Source of the DNA: Casimicrobiaceae bacterium | Lineage (GTDB): Bacteria > Pseudomonadota > Gammaproteobacteria > Burkholderiales > Casimicrobiaceae | NCBI GenBank assembly: GCA_955652025.1 | Contig: CATPAO010000156.1 | Location: 1 to 6,190 of the forward strand | DNA length: 6,190 nt | Direction: 5' to 3' | Part shown: positions 1-4,686 of the stretch, one piece after another | How positions within the stretch are numbered: position 1 is the stretch's first letter | How the letters are laid out: every line of letters starts with the position of its first letter | Position numbers and translations under genes: made by a program | The notes under the pieces: model-generated | What the model was told of the DNA's origin: nothing | Seen by the model: only the letters and a program-made list of their open reading frames with translations | Databases searched by the model: none

Positions 1-1
1 A

Positions 2-22
2 CGCTGGATCGCGCTGCAATGA
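2..22 (+). CDS. gspJ: Probable GspJ, last six codons and stop only (partial)
   Basis: An open frame enters from the left edge, reads RWIALQ and stops at TGA 20-22. The stop overlaps the gspK start in an ATGA arrangement (19-22), the same overlap seen twice more in this operon. In type II secretion operons the gene before gspK is normally gspJ, a minor pseudopilin of the pilus tip complex, so identity rests on gene order and on the overlap. Six residues are too few for recognition by sequence. The frame could simply be chance, since nothing upstream is visible. Confidence 0.4.
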   Translation, partial: RWIALQ

Positions 23-942
23 GGCGACATTCCCAACGCGGCGCAGCGTTGATCGTGGCGATGCTCATCGCCGCGCTGGCCGCGACCGTCGCCATTTCGC
101 TCGCGGCGAATCAGCAGCAATGGTTCGCGTCGGTCGCACAGCGCCGCGATCAGGTGCAGGCGCAGGCGCTCGCGCAGGCCGGCGTGCAATGGGCGCGGCA
201 GATCCTGTTCGAGGACTCGCGCACCCGTCCCCAGATCGATGACCTCGGCGAGCCATGGGCGTTGCCGTTGCCGGCGACGCCGATCGAGGACGGATCGATC
301 GAGGGCCGCATTGTCGATGCGCAAGGTTTTCTGAACATTAATAATCTCGCGAGCAAGGATGCGCCGGGAACGGAGCGCATTCGCTTCGAGCGCCTGTTCG
401 CGCGTCTCGGCTTGCCGGTGGCGGCCCTCGATGCGATCACCGGCTGGATCCACGCCGACAGCGTCACGCTGCCCGCCCGCGCCGAGGACGCGTGGTACGC
501 GCAGCAGCCGAGTCCGATGCTCGCCGCCAACGCGCCGCTCGTGCGCCTGGCCGAGCTCGCGCTCGTGCGCGGCATGTCGCCCGAAACGGTGCGCGCGCTG
601 TCGCCGTTCGTCGCCGCGCTGCCCACCAACACTTACACGCCGCTCAACGTCAACACGGCGCCGCCCGCCGTTCTCGCCGCGGCGGTCACCGGACTCCCCG
701 ATGCCGCGCTCGCTGGCATGATCGCGGACCGCACGCGAAAGCCCTATTCGAGCGTGGTCGAATTTCGCAACCGGCTTCCGCAGGGCGCTTCAATCGAGCA
801 AGAGCAGGCGTACGACGTCAAGAGTTCGTACTTTCTGGTGACGGTTCGCGCACGGCAGGGTACGAGCCAGGCGAACGCCCGCGCGCTGCTGAAGCGCGGC
901 GGCGGTGGCTGGCCGACGGTCGTCTGGCAAACGCTGGAGTGA
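19..942 (+). CDS. gspK: Type II secretion system minor pseudopilin GspK
   Basis: GspK is the large minor pseudopilin that caps the type II secretion pseudopilus together with GspI and GspJ, in the inner membrane and periplasm. The 307-residue product begins with a short basic leader ending RG at residues 7-8, followed by a hydrophobic segment (about 9-30), as expected for cleavage and methylation by prepilin peptidase GspO. Position +5 of the mature protein is Val rather than the Glu of other pseudopilins, which is normal for GspK. Family signatures follow: DAQGFLNINNL (100-110), the ITGWIHADS segment (140-148), NAPLVRLAEL (171-180) and LNVNTAPPAVL (209-219), the last being a helix-hairpin-helix-like part. 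Length is typical. The start at 19 overlaps the preceding stop, so initiation is probably coupled; no clear Shine-Dalgarno is visible. A 56-base gap separates it from gspL. Confidence 0.93.
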   Translation: MRRHSQRGAALIVAMLIAALAATVAISLAANQQQWFASVAQRRDQVQAQALAQAGVQWARQILFEDSRTRPQIDDLGEPWALPLPATPIEDGSIEGRIVDAQGFLNINNLASKDAPGTERIRFERLFARLGLPVAALDAITGWIHADSVTLPARAEDAWYAQQPSPMLAANAPLVRLAELALVRGMSPETVRALSPFVAALPTNTYTPLNVNTAPPAVLAAAVTGLPDAALAGMIADRTRKPYSSVVEFRNRLPQGASIEQEQAYDVKSSYFLVTVRARQGTSQANARALLKRGGGGWPTVVWQTLE

Positions 943-998
943 CGCGACGTCCGGTAAACTGCGCCGTCCTTCCCGAGCCCAAGTCTCTTCGAGCTGAA

Positions 999-2210
999 AT
1001 GACCACGCTGCGCGTTCTGCTTTCGGCGCCTCCCTCGTCGGCGCGCGCCGACGCGTGGGCGCTGTTCGATGACGACGGCCTTTGCGTGCAGCGCGGCCGC
1101 AACGTTCCGGCCGAATGGCCGGCAGCCGACGTACGCGAAGCGGTGCTCGCCGCCGAACTGGTGCGCATCGTCGCGCTGACGCTTCCGCCGCTGCCCGCGC
1201 CGCGCGTCGCCGCAGCAGCGGCGTACGCGCTCGAAGACCAGCTTGCCTCGGCCGGCGAGGCGCCGGCCATCGGCGTCTCCGCGCAACAGAAAAACGGCTC
1301 GGTGCTTGCGAGCGTCACATCGCGCGCGGTGCTGACCGCCTTGGCGGCGTTTCGACCCGCGTTCGCGCGTGTCCTCGCGGAGCCGACACTCGCGCCCGTC
1401 AACGCAGGATGGACGTGGTACGCGTCGGGCGCAATGGGCGGATTCGTTCGCCGCGCCGACGGCAGCGCCTTCGCTGTCGGGGCATCCGGGGCGAGCGCGA
1501 CGTTGCCGGACGAGCTTTCGTCGTCGCTCACGCAGGCGGCGCGCACGAACGCGGCGCCCGCGAGCGTCGCGGTGGCGCTGCCCTCGGACGACACGACGCT
1601 TGCAGGCTGGAGACGTGAAGTCGGCCTGCCGTTTGTCCGCGCCGATGCTTGGCAATGGGACACCGCACCACCGGACGCGTTTGCGGAGGCGCCCGACTTG
1701 CTCGCCGGCGAATTTGCGCGCGCGCCCGCGGTGCCCGTCGGTGGGACGCCCCGCCTTTTCCGGCCCGCGCTTTTGCTCTGCGCGCTCGCGCTCGGCGTGC
1801 ATGTCGCGGCGACGATCGGGGAATGGGCGTGGCTCAAGCTCGACCTGTGGCGGACCTCGCGCGCCCAGATCGCCATGGCGCAGGACGCGCAACTTGCCGA
1901 CGCGACATCATCGGACGCCGCGGTGCGCGCGCTGGTGAAGCGTCACGCCGATCTTCGCCATCGCGCCGGACTCGCGGCGCCCGCCGATGCGGTGCCGCTT
2001 CTCGCGCGCGCGGCGCCGGCATTGTCGGCGTTGCCGAGCGGCGCACTCAAATCGGCGACGTACGCCGACGGCGCGTGGACGATCGAATTCGCGTCGCTCG
2101 ATGCGGCGACGCAGGCGGCGCTCGATCGTGCGCTCCGCAACGCCGGCGCGAGTGCACTGCAAGCGAAGACGAGCGGCGGCTATCGGATGCGTATCTCACT
2201 CTCGCCATGA
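999..2210 (+). CDS. gspL: Type II secretion system inner-membrane platform protein GspL
   Basis: GspL recruits the secretion ATPase GspE to the inner membrane and pairs with GspM in the assembly platform. The 403-residue product has the bitopic layout of the family: a cytoplasmic actin-like domain (about 1-245), a DLLAGEF segment (233-239) just before the membrane as in other GspL proteins, one transmembrane helix (about 254-275), a coiled-coil-prone stretch (about 280-320) and a small periplasmic ferredoxin-like domain (about 340-403). The ATG at 999 is chosen because MTTLRVLLSA matches the usual GspL N-terminus. The frame stays open far upstream (to 492), but that part lies inside gspK and translates to Arg/Ala-rich nonsense. 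Only a weak GAG (991-993) serves as ribosome site. The stop overlaps the gspM start by four bases. Confidence 0.93.
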   Translation: MTTLRVLLSAPPSSARADAWALFDDDGLCVQRGRNVPAEWPAADVREAVLAAELVRIVALTLPPLPAPRVAAAAAYALEDQLASAGEAPAIGVSAQQKNGSVLASVTSRAVLTALAAFRPAFARVLAEPTLAPVNAGWTWYASGAMGGFVRRADGSAFAVGASGASATLPDELSSSLTQAARTNAAPASVAVALPSDDTTLAGWRREVGLPFVRADAWQWDTAPPDAFAEAPDLLAGEFARAPAVPVGGTPRLFRPALLLCALALGVHVAATIGEWAWLKLDLWRTSRAQIAMAQDAQLADATSSDAAVRALVKRHADLRHRAGLAAPADAVPLLARAAPALSALPSGALKSATYADGAWTIEFASLDAATQAALDRALRNAGASALQAKTSGGYRMRISLSP

Positions 2211-2710
2211 ACTCACTGCGACACAAGGAATTCCTGCCGGCGTCGCTTGCCGCGGCGTGGGATCGCGCGTCGCCGCGCGAGCGACGCATGGCGAGTGGAG
2301 GTGCCGCGATTGTCGCGCTCGGCGTCGGATGGGGATTGCTCTGGCAACCGATGCGAGCCGACATCGAACGGACACGGCTCGAGTTGTCGCGCGCGAATGA
2401 AGTCCTGGCTGCGACACGGACGCTCGCCGATGAATCCGCCGGTCTTGCGCGCGAAACGCCGCCGATCCGTGGCGCGGAGCTACGCACCGGTGTCGCGCGG
2501 GTCTTAGGGGAGCGCGGCCTGCGTACGGCCGGAGCGCTCGACGTCAAGGACAATCGCGTCACCGTCGTGGTGCCCGAGGCCCGCTTCGACGCCTTGGTCG
2601 GCGCGCTCGAGGCGTTGCGAACGAGCGACGGATTGCGTGCGGTGGATGCGACGCTGACACCCCGCGTCGAACCGGGGACGGTGCGCGCCGAGCTCGTCCT
2701 CGCCCGCTGA
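2207..2710 (+). CDS. gspM: Type II secretion system inner-membrane protein GspM
   Basis: GspM is the small bitopic partner of GspL in the secretion platform. The 167-residue product fits: a cytoplasmic start with a conserved-looking AAWDRASPRERR stretch (16-27), one transmembrane helix (about 31-47, ending LLWQPMR), a helical coiled-coil-like region (about 50-85) and a C-terminal alpha/beta domain (about 88-165) resembling the ferredoxin-like periplasmic fold. The length is normal for the family. The ATG at 2207 is chosen over the many upstream codons open in this frame because it forms an ATGA overlap with the gspL stop, and because the protein matches GspM only from there. Expression is probably coupled to gspL; no strong ribosome site is seen. 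Confidence 0.92.
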   Translation: MNSLRHKEFLPASLAAAWDRASPRERRMASGGAAIVALGVGWGLLWQPMRADIERTRLELSRANEVLAATRTLADESAGLARETPPIRGAELRTGVARVLGERGLRTAGALDVKDNRVTVVVPEARFDALVGALEALRTSDGLRAVDATLTPRVEPGTVRAELVLAR

Positions 2711-2718
2711 TTGCCGCG

Positions 2719-3471
2719 ATGCTGCGCCGCGCCGCCAGCATTCTGTTCGTGTTGATCGTCGCCATCGTCGCGTTCGCGGCGTTCGCGCCCGCGACGTTCG
2801 CGGATCGAAGAATCGCGGCAGCCACGGCGGGCCGGCTGCGGATCTCGGATGCCGAGGGGACGCTGTGGCGCGGTCGCGGCAATCTCAGCGATGCGCGCGG
2901 CGCCTGGCGCGTCCCGGTTGGATGGACGCTTGCGCCGGCGGAGCTGTTGCGCGGTGCGGTGGCGGTCCAATTCGAGCTGCGCGCCGACGGCGGCGGACCA
3001 CATGGGAGCGTCACGCTGCGCGAAGCGGCGATCGAACTGCGCGACCTGTCGCTCGTGGTCCCCGCCGCCGCCGCACCACGGACGTTGACGGACGCTACGC
3101 CGGTCGAGCTCGGAGGCGACATCGTCGTCGCTGCGCCGGCGCTTCGCTACGACGCGGGCGGCGGTGATGGCGCGCTCGACGTGCGCTGGGAGCGCGCGCG
3201 ATTGGCGTGGAACGACGCCGTGCTGGATTTGGGCACGGTCAGTGCACATCTCGTCCCGCGCGGCCGTGAGCTTGTGGGCTCCGTGACCAACGCCGGCGGT
3301 GTGGCCCGAGTCGACGGCGACATCGCCCTGGCGCCCGATGGCGCCACGGTTCGACTTACGATCGCGCCAGGTCCCGCTGCGCCGCCGGCCATCGCAAGCG
3401 CCATCGCCGCGCTGGGGACGCCCGATCCGAACGGCGGCGTTCGTCTGCAATGGCGCGTCGGCGCGCGATGA
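2719..3471 (+). CDS. gspN: Type II secretion system protein GspN
   Basis: GspN is an accessory inner-membrane protein found in a subset of type II secretion operons; its exact task is unsettled and it is dispensable in some species. The 250-residue product has an uncleaved-anchor-like hydrophobic N-terminus (about 5-25) followed by a periplasmic beta-rich region. Family hallmarks are the EGTLWRGRG segment (46-54), the W-containing VPVGWTLAP stretch (65-73), and the C-terminal LGTPDPNGGVRLQW (232-245) typical of GspN ends. It starts 8 bases after the gspM stop, without a visible Shine-Dalgarno, which suggests reinitiation. Its stop overlaps the ATG of the following membrane protein by four bases. 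Confidence 0.88.
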   Translation: MLRRAASILFVLIVAIVAFAAFAPATFADRRIAAATAGRLRISDAEGTLWRGRGNLSDARGAWRVPVGWTLAPAELLRGAVAVQFELRADGGGPHGSVTLREAAIELRDLSLVVPAAAAPRTLTDATPVELGGDIVVAAPALRYDAGGGDGALDVRWERARLAWNDAVLDLGTVSAHLVPRGRELVGSVTNAGGVARVDGDIALAPDGATVRLTIAPGPAAPPAIASAIAALGTPDPNGGVRLQWRVGAR

Positions 3472-4283
3472 GCGGGGGCAGCCGCAAGCGTTCGGGTTCT
3501 ACGCAGGTTGCAGCGCGATCGCGCCCGGCGGGGAAGACGGCCGGCGGCGCAACGGCGGCCGCATCCCCACTGCAGGATCGGACTCGCATCGCCGGCGTCG
3601 ATGCATTTCGAGGCATTGCGCTTTGCGCGATGATTGCGTATCACTTCTGCTTCGATTTGCGCTACTTCGGTCTGATCCGCGCCGATTTCGAGCATGACCC
3701 GTTCTGGCTCGGCGCGCGCACGTTGATCCTGTCGTCGTTCCTGCTGATCGCCGGCGTCAGCCTCACGCTCGCCGATCGCACGGGCCGCAAGTCGGTAAGG
3801 TTCTGGCGCCATGTTGCGATGATTGCGCTGTGTGCGCTCGCTGTGAGCGGCGCCAGCTATGCGCTCTTTCCGCGCTCTTACATCTGGTTCGGCGTGCTGC
3901 ATGCGATCGCCGTGTCGCTGATCCTTGCGCGACCTTTGGTCCCATTGCCACGCGCCGCGCTCGCGATCGGACTTCTCGTCATCGTCGCGGGCTTGGGCTT
4001 GTCGCATCCAGCGTTCGACAACCGCGCATTTGGATGGCTCGGGTTCATGACAGCGAAACCGACGACCGAGGACTACGTGCCCCTGTTCCCGTGGGCCGGC
4101 GTGCTGTTGTGCGGCGTCGCGCTCGGGCACGCGCAGGAGCGTATCGGCGCCGCCACGGCGCGGCTCGCCTCCATGCCGGCGTGGTTCCTTTGGGCGGGCC
4201 GCCACACGCTCGTGATCTACTTATTGCATCAGCCGCTCTTGCTTGGCGCGCTGTGGCTTTTCGTGCGGACCCGCGGCGTGTAA
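3468..4283 (+). CDS. DUF1624 / HGSNAT catalytic-domain integral membrane protein (putative acyltransferase)
   Basis: The 271-residue product is an integral membrane protein of the family named for the catalytic domain of lysosomal heparan-alpha-glucosaminide N-acetyltransferase (formerly DUF1624). Visible signatures are RIAGVDAFRGIALCAMIAYH (40-59) followed by FDL (62-64), a second conserved block EDYVPLFPWAG (201-211), and AGRHTLVIYLLHQPLL (243-258) near the end. His59 and His254 are candidates for catalysis or substrate contact. About six or seven hydrophobic helices run from residue 47 to 265. Residues 1-38 form a low-complexity, basic Ser/Ala/Gly-rich cytoplasmic tail. The ATG at 3468 is preferred because it overlaps the gspN stop as ATGA; an in-frame ATG at 3450 would add six residues. 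The bacterial substrate is unknown; a cell-surface sugar or glycan acceptor is a guess. Position suggests cotranscription with the secretion genes. Confidence 0.85.
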   Translation: MSGGSRKRSGSTQVAARSRPAGKTAGGATAAASPLQDRTRIAGVDAFRGIALCAMIAYHFCFDLRYFGLIRADFEHDPFWLGARTLILSSFLLIAGVSLTLADRTGRKSVRFWRHVAMIALCALAVSGASYALFPRSYIWFGVLHAIAVSLILARPLVPLPRAALAIGLLVIVAGLGLSHPAFDNRAFGWLGFMTAKPTTEDYVPLFPWAGVLLCGVALGHAQERIGAATARLASMPAWFLWAGRHTLVIYLLHQPLLLGALWLFVRTRGV

Positions 4284-4307
4284 TCTTGGCTCGGGGAGGA
4301 CGCGGCG

Positions 4308-4382
4308 ATGCTGATTGACAGGATTCCTCCGGCGCGCCGGTCGGATCTCGGCAAACGCAAGCGCAAGACGCCGGTCGGATAG
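4308..4382 (+). CDS. Possible 24-residue basic small protein (unrecognised)
   Basis: A 24-codon ORF lies in the spacer between the acyltransferase gene and tRNA-Val. It has the strongest ribosome-binding site of the window's 5' half: GGGAGGA at 4294-4300, seven bases before the ATG. The peptide begins MLIDRIPPARR and ends with a very basic GKRKRKTPVG. It has no membrane segment or Cys residues, and I do not recognise it. The gene starts 24 bases after the acyltransferase stop and ends 22 bases before the -35 element of the tRNA promoter, so it would be the last cistron of the secretion transcript. A chance ORF after a purine-rich stretch is the main alternative; conservation in relatives would decide. 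Confidence 0.3.
   Translation: MLIDRIPPARRSDLGKRKRKTPVG
4335..4380. repeat. 12-base direct repeat pair, CGCCGGTCGGAT
   Basis: The 12-mer CGCCGGTCGGAT occurs at 4335-4346 and again at 4369-4380, with start points 34 bases apart. Both copies lie inside the small ORF at 4308-4382, but in different reading frames, so the repeat is not a peptide repeat. It could be a chance product of GC-rich DNA, a trace of a small duplication or a paired protein-binding site. Its spacing is about three helical turns. Confidence 0.5.
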
Positions 4383-4386
4383 AGGA

Positions 4387-4406
4387 CCCGCGACAACGGG
4401 CGTTTT
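4387..4406 (+). terminator. Weak hairpin with T-run, possible end of the gsp-acyltransferase transcript
   Basis: CCCG (4387-4390) can pair with CGGG (4397-4400) across a six-base loop, followed by CG and TTTT (4403-4406). The stem has only four base pairs and the T-run is short, so this is a poor intrinsic terminator. It is the only candidate between the acyltransferase gene and tRNA-Val. If it does not work, the secretion transcript may end by Rho or run on into the tRNA gene. Confidence 0.2.
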
Positions 4407-4432
4407 GCCGCGGCCCGCGGTTCACGTATAAT
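4405..4432 (+). promoter_or_regulatory. Sigma-70 type promoter for tRNA-Val (and probably thrS)
   Basis: A perfect -10 box TATAAT sits at 4427-4432. A partial -35 box TTGCCG (4405-4410, four matches to TTGACA) precedes it with a 16-base spacer. Initiation would be near 4439-4441, only a few bases before the mature tRNA 5' end at 4444. AT-rich sequence is rare in this window, which makes the exact TATAAT notable. The spacer contains a GC-rich inverted repeat (CCGCG/CGCGG, 4408-4420) of unknown meaning. Because no terminator lies between the tRNA and the thrS leader, this promoter probably also feeds thrS. Confidence 0.75.
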
Positions 4433-4443
4433 TCAACGCTTAC

Positions 4444-4520
4444 AGGCGCGTAGCTCAGCTGGTTAGAGCACCACCTTGACATGGTGGGGGTCGTTGGTTC
4501 GAGTCCAATCGCGCCTACCA
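4444..4520 (+). tRNA. tRNA-Val (anticodon GAC), 77 nt with encoded CCA
   Basis: The cloverleaf is complete. The acceptor stem AGGCGCG (4444-4450) pairs perfectly with CGCGCCT (4510-4516). The D arm is GCTC/GAGC with loop AGCTGGTTA. The anticodon stem CCACC/GGTGG encloses loop TTGACAT, giving anticodon GAC, which reads GUC and GUU valine codons. The variable loop is five bases (GGGTC). The T arm GTTGG/CCAAT closes on loop TTCGAGT. Discriminator A4517 and CCA 4518-4520 are encoded. The gene sits just downstream of a strong -10 box and 166 bases before thrS, with no terminator directly behind its 3' end, so its precursor probably includes the thrS leader and needs 3' trimming. Confidence 0.97.
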
Positions 4521-4564
4521 TTGACCAAAGCCCTCACGACGGCGGAATTCGGAAAGGAATGGTT

Positions 4565-4597
4565 ATGACACCGCGAACGCGCACGGAGGCCCTGTAA
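4565..4597 (+). CDS. Threonine-rich leader peptide of thrS (putative)
   Basis: A 10-codon ORF reads MTPRTRTEAL and stops at TAA 4595-4597. Three of its nine residues after Met are Thr (codons ACA, ACG, ACG at 4568, 4577 and 4583). AAGGA at 4554-4558 is an ideally spaced ribosome site for ATG 4565. An in-frame ATG at 4559 would add Met-Val, but is too close to that site. A terminator (4643-4669) and then thrS follow. This is the layout of amino-acid leader peptides such as those of trp, his and thr operons: a ribosome slowed at Thr codons by scarce charged tRNA-Thr would alter leader RNA folding. Two Arg codons lie among the Thr codons, so Arg sensing is not excluded by the peptide alone. Chance is possible for so short an ORF. 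Confidence 0.5.
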   Translation: MTPRTRTEAL

Positions 4598-4620
4598 CCG
4601 GGACCAAGCTCGCACGCGTT
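4576..4620 (+). promoter_or_regulatory. Possible 1:2 pairing of the thrS leader (protects the terminator)
   Basis: AACGCG (4576-4581), within the Thr codons of the leader peptide, is complementary to CGCGTT (4615-4620). Between them a small hairpin GGCCC/GGGACC (4588-4592 with 4600-4605, one bulged A) spans the leader stop codon. This pairing would occupy part of the strand that otherwise forms the antiterminator, so it would favour termination when no ribosome is paused on the Thr codons. Six base pairs are modest support, and GC-rich sequence makes chance pairing common. Confidence 0.3.
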
Positions 4621-4652
4621 ATCGTCCAGTATGGTGGTGACGAAAAGTGCGG
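4610..4652 (+). promoter_or_regulatory. Possible antiterminator hairpin of the thrS leader
   Basis: TCGCAC (4610-4615) can pair with GTGCGG (4647-4652; one G-U), which is exactly the 5' arm of the terminator. Inside, TCGTC (4622-4626) pairs with GACGA (4639-4643), giving a stacked two-part hairpin. The fold is mutually exclusive with the terminator stem. It starts about 13 bases after the leader stop codon. A ribosome at that stop would crowd its left arm, while one paused on the Thr codons would leave it free, as in classical attenuators. This was found by eye; folding energies were not calculated. Confidence 0.35.
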
Positions 4653-4669
4653 CTAGCCCGCACTTTTTT
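4643..4669 (+). terminator. Intrinsic terminator / attenuator directly upstream of thrS
   Basis: AAAAGTGCGG (4643-4652) pairs perfectly with CCGCACTTTT (4658-4667) around the five-base loop CTAGC, and the T-run continues to 4669. A six-pair GC-rich core (GTGCGG/CCGCAC) with A-tract and six Ts is a canonical Rho-independent terminator. Only 17 bases separate it from the thrS ATG, and these hold the ribosome site, so no separate thrS promoter fits downstream. It is therefore either the tRNA-Val terminator with partial read-through or, more likely given the Thr-rich leader ORF, a regulated attenuator. Confidence 0.88.
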
Positions 4670-4674
4670 GCTTT

Positions 4675-4680
4675 CAGGAG
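4675..4680 (+). promoter_or_regulatory. Ribosome-binding site of thrS
   Basis: CAGGAG ends six bases before ATG 4687 and fixes the thrS start. It lies just after the terminator T-run, outside the hairpin, so the hairpin should act on transcription rather than by hiding this site. Confidence 0.85.
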
Positions 4681-4686
4681 TCCGCC

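Noticed and set aside
925..960. TAAACT (955-960) in the gspK-gspL gap as a -10 box for an internal promoter
   Set aside because: There is no -35 match at proper spacing. The 56-base gap is compatible with continued transcription from upstream.
492..998. Upstream extension of the gspL reading frame to an ATG at 492
   Set aside because: The extension lies wholly inside gspK in another frame, is Arg/Ala-rich, and has no resemblance to GspL. The ATG at 999 gives a normal-length protein with the usual N-terminus.
2047..3450. 467-codon minus-strand ORF, and similar long minus-strand ORFs at 744-1892, 818-1876 and 3147-4205
   Set aside because: They are antisense to well-supported secretion and membrane genes, have shuffled Arg/Ala/Ser-rich composition with no recognisable domain, and are expected in very GC-rich coding DNA.
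4521..4550. TTGACC immediately after the tRNA CCA as a -35 box for a thrS promoter
   Set aside because: The hexamer is good, but at 16-18 bases spacing only GC-mixed sequence around GGAATTC is found, with no acceptable -10 box.
4600..4672. T-box riboswitch upstream of thrS
   Set aside because: The conserved T-box sequence and the multi-stem leader with a Thr specifier loop are absent, and the leader is far too short. T-boxes are also mainly a Gram-positive device.
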